Shown: positions 21,540 to 35,109, counted from the stretch's first letter. The stretch: 64,000 bases of DNA from Lunularia cruciata (GCA_948567375.1 OX419757.1:58094001-58158000), one strand, 5' to 3'. The notes: generated by a model not told the origin, from the sequence alone. Translations and numbers: made by a program.

Positions 21540-23525
21540 CTTATTTCTGCAAACTGATCTCGCTTGTTTCAACTCAAGCACTCCAATCCCCAAAAGATTC
21601 ACAAACCCTGCCAATCCTCCTCAACAAAGCCCCTTACATAGTTAAAGATCGACGGAAGCACCCACGTGGGGCAGTTGGATACAACACTCCCTCCTAGAAT
21701 TGGATCAGCAATCCTGTTCTCTGTTGCGTAGGTCGTACAGTACTATCTGCTTTACACAATTAAATGGCAGCTCCTGCCTCGTTTAAACCCCCAACCTCTT
21801 TGCTGCTATTTGCCACTTTTGCCACTTTTGCCACTCTCTGCCCATGGCTCTCCAGTGTGGAAAGCAGAGAAAGCTCCCAGAAAACTGGCTACATTCATCC
21901 GAGATTATTCTCCTCTGATTCACCGCCATAGCTACCCGCACCGACCAGCAGAACCAATCTCTCTGAAGGATAATTTCTGGTCTTCCCATGGATAAGGAGC
22001 TATACAGATGAGATTGCCCATGCTCTTTGCAGTTCCATAATGGATTTGCATGCGGCAAGAAGCCTACCCAAGGTAGGCTCAAAAGTATCTATTTCTTCAC
22101 ATCCAAAGGCGATTGTTAACACCTGGAAATTTTGGATTCAACTGCTGTGCTATGTCATGAGTAGCATCTTATAAAGTGGTGAATTCATTAGTTTCTTGTT
22201 CTCTAAATCCTATATGACTGCACCTTTACTAGGACTTTAACCGAAATTCAAAGGAAAAAAAATCAACGAACTGACTTCATTCCCTAGTTCAGGCGGACAC
22301 ATCGTCGTACTAGGGATTCTAGGTCATATCCTTTGGAGGAATGCTATGTATTATCTCTAAAGAAAGTTAGGTGGTCTCCTTGGATATTTATAAAATCTAT
22401 GAACCTATGGAACTAAGCTATCTGTCTCCCAAAAGTTTGCGCTATGCATGCCATATAAAAAGACGTCCGTAGAAGAATGCACTAGAAGAAAACGTCTTGT
22501 TTAATCCTGAGCAAAATGAATGATGTAGTGGTGAACTTGGGTAATGACGACTTTTTGAGTAATGTGTGACATACCCAACTGCTACATCTGAAAATTTCTG
22601 TGCACTCGACATTGCTCTTATGCATCCATGATCCCCTTCCCATTGACATGTGTTTGCATATCATGGAAAGATCGTGTAATTCAATAACTGTTTTGTCAGC
22701 ATAAGTTTCACTCTGGTAATATATAGATTCCTGTAAGTCTCAACTGAGGTAGGTGTATACACTTAGATTTGAAAGATGACATGTCAGACTAATCTCATAT
22801 GGTTTAGTGTCAAGAAACTCTTACTTGGACGAGGAGACTGACTTTTACGAGGAGGACATTAAAAACGTTCCTGCTAGGTTGAAATCATCTCGTGCCACTT
22901 CCAAGGTAGTGCTGCATGATAAATTTCTAATAAGGGATCCATAAGTTGTATATCCCTTTTTGGGACATGGCTTCAAACTAGCTCATTTGTACGATTTTCA
23001 GCGAAATGACACAGAAATGTGGCTCATGGCATAAATTAACACGCTTTTCAACACTTCAGCAATGCAAAGCAGATACCAAGGAACCCTATGGGAAGGAGGC
23101 GTACATAAGGACCAAATGAAGAGAGAAATGGTGACTGGCATGAATAGTGCTAAAGTGTAAAGGTCTAATCACCCGGAATGAAGCGAAATGTAGACTAATT
23201 TGGAGCTTAACTTACTCGAAATCGATTACCGCGACTGGAGTGAGTACAGACGATCTTCTCCATAAACAGAATCAGCGCTGGTACACCTCACATCCTTACT
23301 GAATGTGGTGATTGGGCTGTCTGCGTCGTGTCTCTACACCGCGAGACCAGCAGCAGCATCAAGCAACCACGCGCAGTGGGGATGTGATTGGGTGGACTGA
23401 GTCTGTGAAGTGAAAGAAAGACTTTGAGCAGTCGCAGAACTCGAATTTTGGGCAATTTTGAGTTTTGGAGGGGAGGGATTAGCAGTTTCCAGCAATATTT
23501 GAGGGTTTAGGGAGAGTGGGGAGAT
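21540..23525. other. Intergenic region between divergent deacetylase and TOM9 genes
   Basis: No further gene recognised. The stretch should contain the promoters of both the minus-strand deacetylase and the plus-strand TOM9 gene. The last 60 bases before TOM9 are G/A-rich. Short frames at 21783-22082 and 22482-22664 have no family likeness. Confidence 0.5.
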
Positions 23526-23792
23526 ATGGCGGGGGCTGGGGACAGCTCGTTGTCGAAAATAGGGAACTCAGTGACGCAGTCGGCACTGTTTCAGAAGTCG
23601 AAGAGAGCCATGTCGAACACGGCGCGGTTCAGCCAGAAGCTGTTGTGGAGCACGGGCAAGGCGGCGTGGATTGCTGGGACTTCGTTTCTGGTGTTCGTGG
23701 TGCCTTTGATTATTGAAATGGACCGGGAGCAGCAGATGGTGGATCTCGAGAGTCAGAGTGCGGGATTATTAGGCGGTTCACCCGGGAAGTGA
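23526..23792 (+). CDS. TOM9: Mitochondrial import receptor subunit TOM9 (plant TOM22 homologue)
   Basis: An 88-residue single-exon gene. Plant TOM22 lacks most of the acidic cytosolic domain of fungal TOM22 and is about 9 kDa; the length here fits. The central signature KLLWSTGKAAWIAGTSFLVF followed by VVPLIIEMDREQQMVDLE is nearly the same as in flowering plants (STGKAAWIAGTTFLILVVPL). The hydrophobic part of it (about residues 47-62) is the single outer-membrane anchor. The N-terminal 40 residues are basic and Ser-rich, and the C-terminal tail ends LLGGSPGK in the intermembrane space. The ATG at 23526 is the only start giving the full family length. It is divergent from the deacetylase gene with about 2 kb between. 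Confidence 0.93.
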   Translation: MAGAGDSSLSKIGNSVTQSALFQKSKRAMSNTARFSQKLLWSTGKAAWIAGTSFLVFVVPLIIEMDREQQMVDLESQSAGLLGGSPGK

Positions 23793-26199
23793 TTCTCTTC
23801 CAATTCAATTTTGTAGTCGTCTCTGTGAAGAAAATTTTGAAGTCCTAAGGACTTTTTGTTGCAAATTGTAGCACTTTGTTCAATAGGTTAAAATCGTGCA
23901 AGCCACTGGAGTTTGCTCTTTGTGCTGAAACTTTGAAGCCTCCGGAGGCCAGAGAATACTGTTGTGTGTCTTCATTGGTGGAGTGAGGCCTTCGGTGACC
24001 TTACAGCCGCAACAAGGGGATTCGAAGGAACAAAGCCAATGTCTCAAAATTTCTAGGTCTTAGCATTTCAGGAGTGGTCAAAACTCAGTCTCCTGTATTC
24101 TTATGTACGTCCTGTGTATTCACAGAATGAGAGAAAACTGTAGTCAATGAGTATGAACGTTCAGCTCAGATCCAAGCTTAATCTGCTCGGAGAGCCTTCG
24201 TTTCGAGGATTGAAAAATGTTGCTGTCATAAGTATGCCAAGTATGTCCATATGATAGAGCTGTATGGTCCATCACGGAATCATGGTGTAATTGTCGCAGT
24301 GGTTGTAAAATCGTAACCTGACCCTTCATTACTGAACGGGTGATCTGTTATGATACAGCCCAACGAAGAATATATTGAATCAGCCCGTACCTGTGAATGT
24401 TAGAAAGTCGGGTGTATTCTTTGCCCTAACGAGACTGCTGTTGAATAAATTATTTTTTTTGCTTTCTTCTTGTGGTCTTTCTGTTCCGATTATTTACCGA
24501 TTATGCTGTCCCTTTTTTAACTATGAATAAGTGTAGCCACGTAGTGTATGAATAAGCCACGTAGTGTATACAGTAATAACTGATCGATGTCATGTAGTGT
24601 AGTACATTTGGTACCCGCATGTTGTCTGTTGCATTTCAAACATTTATGTACTCTAACCCACAAGCATACGAAAGATACGTTCAGGGGCTTAGTTTTGAGC
24701 TCCTCTCTCAACTGAAGTCCCTCTAGGAGCTGAAGCCTCACATAATCTTGAGTATGCAGACTTCTTACTTATATTATCCTTTCCATTCTCAGTTCTTAGT
24801 GTTTAGCATATCATGAGCATCTAGAGATGTTTGGAAGTAAAGAGCCTACACAGTCTTCTGGTGAGGGTTGGTTCTTCGAGCGTTTCAGATTCTGATCTCA
24901 CCTATTTCCAATCGCTACAAAATGAGAACTGAATGGAGTACTGAAGTGCAATCGAGTGGTGGAGCTTGCGTATTCCACTAGACAACAACTTGGATTAATC
25001 ATGTTTCCAAAGAATCCCGCATTTTAGGTGACGTTATAGTCACAAGGTTCTTTGTTCTTGGTTCTCTAGAAGAAAAAAGATGAAACAATAAATAATATGG
25101 CTTCTCATCTTGTATAACCAATTAGTAACTGATACTTTCATAGTTCAACGATCAATCGACTCACTGAATAACATAAAAATTGTGAGAAATTTCACAATGC
25201 TGTTTCGGCCTGTATTTCTTTATGTAAGAAGCTCAAAACAGACCTTCACGACCTTTTGAAACTTCACCGGTTGTGTATCCTAGCCTTTGTTCTCTATAAA
25301 CCTAGTGAATCCGATTATCATAGGAAGCATAAACACACTCAAACACATGTTCCTCTCTCATAATTGATACACAATGATAGCATTCGATGCAAGATTGTAC
25401 TGCACCAACGGCCACAGAATGGCAGCGAAATACAGCCACTGCAGTCATGCTTTTTGATAAGAGTTTTTGAATTCTTCTACAAGCGGTACAAATCCATGTT
25501 ACTTACCGATTCAGGCACTCCCCCGCTCTGCCCCTTCATGGAGTTAAGGATGTTCGCTGGTACGCAGTTAGCTCCTCAATAGGTTCAGGTGTGCTACCTT
25601 TAGCAAGCATACTACTTTAGGAATTGAAAGAGCCTTGCGCCCTTTATGTAGATTGTAAATTGTAGAAAGATGGGCTCTCTTTGAAGTGATATTTCTTAGT
25701 GAATAATAATTACATATGTTTAGGTTTATGCTTCGCTGAAACGCCCAACATATTGGCGCGTTGAGTTGGATGTTTGGAGATCAAACAAGTAAAAACGAAA
25801 AAACTGCGAGGTGACCAGGATTTTGGTCAGAAATGACTTGCGGAAAGCCGCAAAGTTCCCTGCTTGACTCCCTACAGAATACTAGTTAGTTCTGTGCCAA
25901 CATTTGTTAGGAATATGTAATCTCTGAGTACAAGCTGCTCTACAGTCAAAAATTCTCTGGCTCTTGATATGAAGAGCTCGTGTGAGATAATTACCGCGGG
26001 TCCTCCTCTCTTGTGACCTTCACCGCCTCTGTGCTTCCACACCATCGCTGATATGACATAATCAATTGACAGCCAGCTTTGCCTGAGTTCGAGAGCAACG
26101 CTGAAGTATCTTTCTTTCAGTATCATTGTACTGAGCGGGGTTTGAGCATATTTCCTGGAGGTTCATGACTATCCCTAGAAAAGATCTGCTTGTTTCCTC
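23793..26199. other. Intergenic, no gene recognised
   Basis: Contains the 3' region of TOM9 and, near 26199, the 3' untranslated region of minus-strand SURF1. Short open frames (24144-24329, 24517-24741, 25364-25582, 25872-26126) have no recognised domain and no neighbouring exons. Confidence 0.5.
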
Positions 26200-28635
26200 T
26201 TAAAATCCTTTTCGAGCATTTCTAACTCGCTTCACAGCCATGTAGGTTGTAGCAGCAGACAAAGTATACCTGCACAAACTCCGATATTCAGCAACGGCAA
26301 CACACGGAAAAGGAAATTTAGAGCCTCGAGAACACGGTCTTTAGACACTCTCAATCTCATGAGCATAGTCGATACATACCATGTCAGGGCGTAGTTAATG
26401 TGGTCTTGTGGCATAACTGAACAATGAAGAAGAGCTTCTGGATCTTTCGGTATTGGGTATTTATCCGTCGTGTTGCTGTTACCCTTGTCTTGCACGGCTT
26501 CTACCAAGATTGTATGTTCAGGTAATCCGACAGCCCTGGCCATGGCGGGGACATCAACATAAAACCATTGTCCAGACTGCGGAACATTGGAGGGAACAAA
26601 CATATTAGGTTGCTCACTGCCTCTTATTACACCACAGACCTTCATTGTAGCCTGACCTATTGAGGAAGCCACGCCCTGCACAGAACCAAAAAATTGAATC
26701 TCTTGTTGGTCCATACAAAATGTTTGAATGTGTCATTAACAGTCAACTCATGTAATATAATTCATTCCTTCAAAACAAACAATGTACCGCATTCTGCTTG
26801 TTCTCGTTTTTTGACTTGTGCCAAGGCTTCCACCAGGGTCCCCCATCGACTTTGCTGCTTTCGGTATCTGGAGTTGGGGTAATCTCAACAGTGGTTGCCT
26901 TGTTGGGAGACTCGTCGAAGTAACCACTAGGAACCCAGCCTCTGTTTACCAGGACAGGAACCTGCACACTACCATGGAAGTTCACCCCAGATCAATAAAC
27001 CACGTCATAGACAACATAAACACCTTGCCAATTGAGATCTAGACGGTGTTGATTGATACTGACAGTCCAACATAGTTTTTCAAAATGTCCACATACAGAT
27101 TGCCGTTGCCCCACACAAATTTCGATGAGCTTCCCACCTATTGTCTCCATGACCTCCAATGAGCGGAGTGATGAGGTAGTAGCCCTTTTGCGTCACTCCA
27201 AAAGCCGATCTGGCCCGAGGACCCACATAGAGGGACTTGCTCCCATCATATAAGCCTTCACACATCACTTGTCTGTACTCCAACTCTTCATCTCTAGCTC
27301 CGGTACTCTCTTTTGCGATGATTTCAGCAAGGGGAACAGGTTCCTCTTCGAGCCTTTTACGCTTAAATTCAAGCATCTCTATCTGCAGAAAACAAGCAAG
27401 CATGTCTTACTTCTTGAGCATATATCTGAGAGCCCGCGACTCATATACGAAATTACCAGAAAACTCAGTAAGCAAAAATGTAAATTAAAAGTTAATGCTG
27501 GTTTAACTATAAGAAGACAGCTAGCTTGGCTACTTTCCGCTTCGGTGTCAACGACTATAATAAAGCCTTAATATAAAGCCTAAAAATAAGAGCTCACCTT
27601 CTTTTTCCTCCGAGCCAGTTGCCAAGTTCCAAGTCCAAAGGTTGTGAGGCATGGCAAAAACAGAAATATCATAGAAAACTTCCACTTTTTGCTTTCTTCT
27701 CCTGCAATTCATTCAAGCATAGGGAAAGTCGATTGGTAGGTTTCTCGGGCAAATCAATCTACTATTTCATTAAAAATCTACTTTCTGAGTCGATCGGCAT
27801 AGCGAGCTCTAATAACCACCAACGATGTGTCCTCGTAATGTACAAGCTACACAGTTTTAACACATGAATCTAATTCAATCGCCTGTTTGCTCGAACCCTA
27901 AATCCCTGTATGAGGAGGTGCTTCAACAGGCCCCCAACTATGAGGAAACTGAGAAATAAAACGAGTTGTACTGCGATTGCTTAAGCTAACGCTTCCGATG
28001 ACAGCATCAAAAAAGTTCCTCTCGAATTCAATTCTCGGCTTCATCGTGAGATTAATCCTCACGTGATCAGTAATGTGGATTATAAAAGTTACAGTAACTG
28101 AAGAATTTCCGTGACTGTGAACATCCTCAATGTATGCATGACAGGTCAACTTAAAGAACCTGGCCATCAGGGGGAGAAACATCTCGTGTGACCACAGATC
28201 TCATACTGGCTGAGAACCTGCTCAAACGGCTTGCCTCAGCAGACTAGTTGGCATTCCCTGAGTGAAGCTGCAATCGACCTCTCTTCTTATTTGCCGGAGC
28301 TTAAGTAAGATTTCTTCAAAGCAAGGAGATGGAAGTGCACAAATCTCGCCACTACCTGCTTGTTGAGTAGTCGTGGTAGCAGCAGCAGCTGTGGTGACAT
28401 TGCGGGCACGTAGTGCATACCATCCACTGTGTGTAGTAGAAACGAAAGCAATCGAACCGACATTTCCGATCACCGGCGACTCGACCGCAATTCTTGAGAT
28501 CCATCGAGTCCTGGCAAGTTCCTCTTGCGCTTTGACCGCAAAGCTCTCCCCCAAGAATTTGGAAACCTCGCTTGGATCCCCGGAGAGTCTCGATCGCAGC
28601 AGCAGGGCCACAAGCCTGCTGCCCCGAGCTAGCAT
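26200..28635 (-). CDS. SURF1: SURF1/Shy1 cytochrome c oxidase assembly protein, six exons
   Basis: Inner mitochondrial membrane factor needed for early assembly and haem insertion of complex IV. Exons (minus): 28635-28356, 27701-27598, 27382-27138, 26968-26788, 26675-26380, 26269-26200, totalling 1176 nt and 391 residues. The N-terminus is Arg/Ser-rich, as in a mitochondrial presequence. The first membrane segment MIFLFLPCLTTFGLGTWQLA is in exon 2. Family motifs follow: EYRQVMCEGLYDGSKSLYVG, YYLITPLIGG, PVLVNRGWVPSGYF and GQWFYVDVPAMARA. The second membrane segment spans the last junction (HINYALTWY, then TLSAATTYMAVKR). Between the NRGWVP motif and the GVIRGSEQ block is a hydrophilic insert rich in Lys, Trp and Ser, as in plant SURF1. 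Exon 4 needs the acceptor ending GGTAG rather than the nearby GTGCAG to keep frame. Confidence 0.93.
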
Positions 28636-30217
28636 GGTCGAATGAAATTTCTTTGTGAAACAATCGTATAGGTGACAGAGAATCTCACTCTCTTCTTAGT
28701 CCTATTTCTGACCTATTTGCCGCTGTGTTTTCCATACTCTCCTTCTCCAACCCTCGTTCCCTTCCCAGCACTCTAAGCAACGAGGAGACGATGAATGTCG
28801 TCCCTAATTTGGCGGCCTCACCTCTAAATTGGCAGCACTGGAAGGACCCACTAAATATTTGGCGGCTCAAGTTCCGTCCGTCAATTCATCAATCAGTTTG
28901 CAAATCTTCACATGCTAACAAACGGATTTAATTGTGTTGTCAATTTTGAGCTCCTGTGAACGGAGCTACATGAGTTAAGTTAATTAGCACACTGTAGACA
29001 TGAAATGTATGAACAGGTGAATGAATCCTTTCTATATGAGCAATCGTTGATCAGTCGATTTTGTACGTTACTGTATCTCTTGTTGTTGAGTGGAGGGCAC
29101 GGAAGAGGGAAGAGTTATGGTATTGGAGGTTCGTAATCCTGTGACGTTTCATAGCGTAAACGACACCTCAATCTATTGCTCCAAAGGTGCCGAGTACTGA
29201 TAGTTTTATGTGGAGTGAGAATCAGGCTTCCTTACAGATCAGTACGTGGCAAGTGAAGAAACGGTGGTCTTGTAACGATGATTGCTAATCAAATCTGGTT
29301 AATTGAGCAAATTAAAAGTTTTCCTTTCCCTTTACCCACTTGAATTGGTAGATTGTTCGGATGTTTGTGATTCGGGTACATCCGTTGTTTGGACCAATGC
29401 CACTTTAAATATCCAATTGTTGAATTGATAGACATTGAATTCCTTGTTGGTGATTTTCCTTTTCAGGACTTTGGTCATTGACATCTTTGCAAAATGCAGT
29501 ATAGAAGCGATATATTATGTCTCTTTGTTATTGCAAATGACACCCGTGGTTTAAGAGCCAGGGAACCCTATCTCTAAATTTCCTGGCTCTCATAGCACGG
29601 ATGTCATCTGCATGTGTAAAGGACTGCAACTTGGAACTAAGCATGCTACTAGGCAGAATCGGATACTGAAAGTGTCACCAGTCATTTCAGAATCATCATC
29701 AATCTGAGAATATAGCTCGAAAACTTCCCAAGTTGATCAAGGGCTCGCCCCGTAAACTGGGGCTTAACAAGGCCAAAGTAATAAAACGCTTCGGCGTGGA
29801 CCTAATCTTCCGACTGTAAAGATGATTACAGGGTGGGTCCTGAAAGAATTCTAAGAGATCAAATGACCAGCCTGAGCTGATCTCCGCGGAACCCGTTCCC
29901 ATATCTCAAAGAGCATATTGTAAATTGGAGCACAGTGTAGTTCTAAGAAACTAGAAACGAGCGTGATATAATATGATTTTCCAACACATAGAGTGGTTGG
30001 AATCTAAAAGCACAGGAGAGATGCACACAATGTATGCCATGCTATGTTCTCTGCAAGACTTGGGTAAACCTTAAGGGATAATCAAATAGGGTAGCTCTAA
30101 CTGTGCGGATCTCACTGGTGACAAGATCTTGACATTTGAGGTTATAAGACCTGCCAGAGGTTCACGCGGAGTATAATAACCTTCAGCTACTGAGGGACCT
30201 GCAGACAACATGGGCCC
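28636..30217. other. Intergenic between SURF1 and peroxidase
   Basis: Upstream region of SURF1 and downstream region of the peroxidase. No gene, repeat or RNA recognised; short frames at 28685-28931 and 29699-29902 look like chance. Confidence 0.5.
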
Positions 30218-32048
30218 TCAATTAACAGCACTGCAGTTCTTTCTAACCTCCCCGAGGGTACCGAATAACACCCCTATCCGCCCCATTTTGATCATGGATG
30301 CTGCAAAGTGATTGAAGAAACCCTCTGGATTTTCTGCAAACTCCCTTACCAGATGCCTAGTTCTGTTGTCTTCTCCCAAGGCAGCATCTGTGTGCAGAAA
30401 CACTTCACCCGACAGAAGATTCTTGAAGTAACTTGAATCAAATGACCCGGGTGTTTTCTGATCTAGATGAACTCTTGCAGTCTTACTCACGTTCTTTAGT
30501 ATGTTTCCGCACAAACTTTGCAGTGTTCGTCCATATTGTGAGTTCATTGTCGGATCTATTCCAGTAGTGGTGTTAAATCCAAATAGTCGGTTGGTTGGCT
30601 GGATGCAGTGCGCTTGTCCAAACGAATGAGCTCCTAAATCACACCAAATACCACCTGATTCCATCAGCACTTACTACAGACATGGAACAGTATCTCAGTG
30701 AAAGATAGGAATCGATCCTATCAGCAGAAGTGCGATAAGACTGAGAAATGAGAAGGCTAGCAGTAAAAGATAAGGAGTTTGTAACTACCTGATAAAGCGA
30801 CGAGATCACGCACATCAAGACCTTTGGTGGCAAAACTCATGATAAGGCCTTGAATGTTAAACTGCTCTAAAGGCAGATTAAGCATAGCCAAAAATCCGAA
30901 CGAAGTTCTGCTGTCTCGCCGTCCCAGCTCCACTTTCCATTGAGGACCACCCCCCTGCACATAGATACATAGCTTTCGTAATAGTTTCATAGTTACTCCA
31001 GTTTTATCAGAATCAGATGATAAAAGTATACTATACTTCTATATTAATCGCTCTTTGTTGTCACTTTTTGTGAAGTAACGAACACTTTATCTGGCTTTGC
31101 AAGTTATAACAGCTCGAGGAATTCTTGAATTGAATGTAGGTGGATGAGAGGCGCGGCGGATGAAGTTTCGTGTATGGGCTCTTGCATTATACTCTGCTTT
31201 GCCATGATCTTTAGACACACCTCAACGATAGCAGCTCGAGCAGCTAGCGCTAAAATGTCAGCACAGGAGACCACACCAGGACACGCAGTCTCTACTGTCC
31301 TTTTAATATGGTCTATGATGTGGAAACTCCTCAAAGACAAGTTGGGTGTCGACTGTTTCTCCACGAAATTAAACTGCCCAGTCGGATTCAGCAACACTGA
31401 AGCATCACAACCCTGCAGATTCATGCAGTGCAACGAAAGCAAGTGTAAGAAATATGTGTAAGTGAGAAATAACTTGGCTGTATACAATATCAACAGGAGC
31501 ATGGATATCCACTATACAGATGAAGTTAAAGGAGACAACCACAAAGGGCTATCTGGAGATTGATGAGTTCTAATCTGCTAGCTTATGTAATATTTCGTAG
31601 TATTACGAAAGTTTAGCAAGTTCATCTGAACAACTTCCATAGAATTGGTCTTCCAAACTAGATGGTCTGATAAATTACTGAAAGAGTCTTCTGGTCTTGA
31701 GTTCCAGTCTTTACTTGAACTGACTACTTCAGTCTTATGGAGGTTAACAACCTCCATAAGAGTTTAACCTACCTGGACAAAGCAGTCGTGGAAGAAGAGT
31801 CGAACCAAGGGTGCAGTTGATCCAGGTTCCTTCATCACATGGTAAGCAACCGTTTCGTCCACAATATTGTGAAGTTGAGGGCAAGTACTGCTGTAAAAGT
31901 CTGCGCTGATCAGATTGCTAGTAGTGATTTGCGATGTTGCCTTGCACATATCTGAGAGCGTATCAATCGCCGTATCAGTGGCCGCTTCATAGCCTGATAT
32001 AGTGATGCATACGATCAATATTAGAATCACGCTCCCCAGTCTAAGCAT
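30218..32048 (-). CDS. Class III secretory peroxidase, four exons
   Basis: Haem peroxidase of the plant secretory pathway, oxidising phenolics with hydrogen peroxide in the cell wall or vacuole. Exons (minus): 32048-31773, 31412-31221, 30954-30789, 30633-30218, totalling 1050 nt and 349 residues. This is the classical three-intron layout of the family. The start at 32048 gives the signal peptide [20 protein letters not shown]; an in-frame ATG 48 bases upstream would bury it. Distal haem motif: RLFFHDCFV (catalytic Arg and His). Proximal haem ligand: [15 protein letters not shown]. The GCDASVLL and [15 protein letters not shown] motifs and all eight conserved cysteines (in TCP, HDC, GCD, ACPG, SCAD, AHC, LCG, KNCS) are present, so it should be active. 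The mature protein has an N-terminal extension of about 25 residues before the first Cys. Substrate cannot be told from sequence. Confidence 0.95.
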
Positions 32049-33674
32049 ACTCAGGTTTCTGAATTGTCCATTGTGGAAGGCAGCATTCAAACCCATGATA
32101 ACCAGTTTTCTTAACTTGTAGATTCTGATCCTCCTCCGAATTGTAATATCTAGACACTTCCCTTCGTGGAAAATTGCAGGGAAGTGTACAAAGAGGTAAG
32201 GCGCTGAACTCTACCCACTGTTCAGAGGAGCTGTGGATGTCTCCAAAGTAAAGCGCCATCATCTTTGTAGACTTTATCCATATCACTCCAGTATGAGTCT
32301 CCATTATTACGTTGGGCTATTAACTTGCAAGTGGTGGGACTCTACGTCACAGTTGGAAACCTGAGAGTTAGTGTCCATACCCAGCGAGGGATGAGCTCTG
32401 GCTGTGGTCCCGAAACATCAGAAAGTTAACCACTAGAGATTCAAAGTGCAACCACTATATATTCAGCAAAATGGAAGTGAGCAGCAGGTACGCGACTAAG
32501 TGCCCGTGATAATCTCCGAATCCTGCCATTGGATTTGGGAAACCGTTTCGTGGCGTTGTGTCGCCAAGCTATGAGTAACGGAAGATAAAATTAAACCGCC
32601 TGTATGTGTTTATTTTGCTGGATCAGGGGCGTACAAGAATAGATGGGGTTTTCTTGAATATCAGGACAGATCACCAGAAGTGTGAATTGTCCGGAGGTCA
32701 TACGCATCCGACCAGCAGCGTCATCAGTATCTCAGGACGGGGCCATTTGTGAAGCAGGAATGTCGAGTGACCCACTTGTAAGCACCTGACCAAGTCACGC
32801 CGACTTTGGAGGGAGCTCTAGCCGCACTTGCAACCATGCCAACCTCCGAGCGCGGTTGCCATGACCTCTTGTTTTTAGACTGGAGCTTAGAGGAGAAACT
32901 ATCCATGAAGTCCTAAGTTAGCGCAGTGTTGTTTTCATGTGAATGAGGGTACTTTCAACGGGACGGCACTTTGTTCAAGAATGTCAACGTGGACTGTTCT
33001 TCCTTTGTTCACAGGAACGAGCGACAGTGAACAAAGCCGCTCCTTTGTTCACAGGAAGGACAGTGCCTTTGTTCAATCCTTCCTTTGTTCTCTCCCTCGC
33101 TCACACTCCCTTGTTTCCTCAAAGTTCCAGGCTAACAAAATTACCGGACGAATAGCACTCAAAACGGGAGAAAAAGAATTTTCACCTTGGGAAGCAGACA
33201 GCGTAAATAAGCCATAGACACGCTTGAATCCAACTATTGTACTGTACTGCCTCTCAGCTTCTCAATTATTGCGTGTCCTATGGATGAAATCACGTCAATA
33301 AAATGAATCTCGTCTCACTTGTCCTGCTTCATATTCTTTCTCTGAACACTGGTCAACTTGTTAATAAGCTCACAAGCTTGTTCTCTTCTTTCTTGCCATT
33401 GTCTTCTCCAACAATCTTCGCTTTGACAGGAAAATTTGTAAGAGGCAACCAATGAAGTAACTTACGGGACATGGTAAGTTGCATGTGTATTTCCAATTTA
33501 TTTCTTAAAAAATAAAAATTATTGTAAGCATTGAAATAACATTTGATAGCAAAACAGTGTTAGAGAACTTCCCAGTGTATATTTTGTTATTATTATAGCT
33601 GTCATGCACCTTTAGTCATTTCCTTCAGTTAATGGTTCCCTTCAGATGGGTCTGTTGCACATAGTGGTCAGAAA
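32049..33674. other. Upstream flank of peroxidase; no gene
   Basis: Holds the peroxidase promoter at its low-coordinate end. No coding region recognised; small frames near 32724-33217 have no family likeness. A short inverted and direct repeat cluster lies at 33003-33052. Confidence 0.5.
33003..33052. repeat. CTTTGTTCAC inverted/direct repeat cluster
   Basis: ctttgttcac at 33003-33012, its exact reverse complement gtgaacaaag at 33027-33036, and ctttgttcac again at 33043-33052. Further cctttgttc copies follow at about 33066-33090. It could form a hairpin or act as a clustered binding site; no function is shown. Confidence 0.7.
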
Positions 33675-33679
33675 GAAAA

Positions 33680-33790
33680 GGGTGACCGCGTAGAAAACAC
33701 AAAGGACAGGAAGACCCCCATCAAGCCCGTACAAGGGTGAGACAAAATAGGTAAAATGGGGCTAAGCCCCAAGAGAGTCTATATGAGACA
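33680..33790 (-). repeat. Retroelement 3'-terminal module, copy at 33.7 kb
   Basis: The minus strand reads GGGGCTTAGCCCCATTTTAC, then CACCCTTGTACGGGCTTGAT, then CTACGCGGTCACC. It matches the modules at 7443, 11561 and 60700. Confidence 0.85.
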
Positions 33791-35109
33791 TCTGCCCTAC
33801 CGCACCTAAGATATTCAAGATATGCATGTCGTATGGTCTACAAACAACTGGAGCATCCGAAGAAGCATCACCTAGTGTGATTGCTCTCCTATGGATTGCA
33901 CTAGCCATTACCTTTTGTAGAGCAATGGACACACGTTGTCTAAAATATACTACAAAGTATGAGAATGAGAGTGGTGCCCCTTGGCCCCTAACATGATAAG
34001 CTCTCGCGTACTCCCTAACAAATGTGTTGAACATCATGTCCATTGCTCTATATAACTCCAAGGCTAGAGGAACAAAGAGGTGGCCTTGTTGCATGCCCCT
34101 ATACTTGGAGACCTTGCGACCTGCTATTGCACTCGCCGCCTATCTAGGAGGATGGGTAATCACGATATCCACTACTGGCACCTGATCATCTAGGACCAAG
34201 TATAAGTCTATCCTAACACATGTCACTTGCAAAGCATATGAACGGTTGCTCCAAGCTAAGTATCTACTCTCTCGTGCCATAGCAAACATTGTATCCCTAA
34301 TAACATCATGGGTAGCTATCCTCTATCCTCCTAAAGGACATCATGTCATATGGACCATTGTTGCATCTAGTGTAGAACCACACTCACAAGTGAGTAATAA
34401 AGATGCATATGGGTGGACCAAACCTAAGCAAAACCTCATTGTTGTAGAGAAAGTAGCTGGTGTGAGTCGAAATGCCCTAATGCACGGTCAAGCTAGGATC
34501 CAAGAGCTTGCACCCTTGTTAAAGCAAGAGCAAAGATATGCTCTAGTAGCCTAAGGAATGGACAAGTCAACTAAGAAAATGTAACATATGCTCACACTGT
34601 CATTCCATCAAGGAAGATTGTAAACCTCTAGTCCAATCTAACGATAGTGAAGCAAAAGATAGACAGTCCTTGCGTGCCCGTGGGGATAGACTATCTCTCA
34701 TCTGCCACAATAACATCTGGAGGGAAAAGGATCCCTCCTCCACCTCTAACACATAAGTCTCCAAAAATGGCCTAACAACCAAAAAATGAGAGGAAAGTAG
34801 GGGTACCAAGAGAGCTCAACTACCCAAAAAGGCTACAAGTGTCATCTCCTTTATAAATAACAAGCCAACCCTTCCATATGAGATCTATAGAGTAGTAGAG
34901 TTGTTTATCTATGTGCCAAATCCCCTATCATAGACTCAAATGTCTCTGGTCTAATAATATCACCAAAGACTCTCATGTACTCCTATCAAAGGCTATCAAA
35001 CATGATAGGAAGTACAAGAGGGGGGACTATGTGGAGGAGGTAATTTGGTCAATGAGCAATACTAAAGGAGAGTATACAAAATTCCACATGTAGATCTCCT
35101 AGTCATCAA

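Noticed and set aside
21540-21614. Longer deacetylase start in the same frame at 21614
   Set aside because: That codon is TTG, and a TGA lies just upstream; the first ATG is at 21539 and already gives normal family length.
26958-26963. GTGCAG as SURF1 exon 4 acceptor
   Set aside because: It would put the NRGWVP motif out of frame; the acceptor seven bases upstream (ending GGTAG) restores frame and adds SVQ, as in relatives.
27898-28182. Extra SURF1 exon
   Set aside because: The open frame lies in intron 1; exon 1 (ending 28356) joins exon 2 (27701) in frame without it and it has no SURF1 motif.
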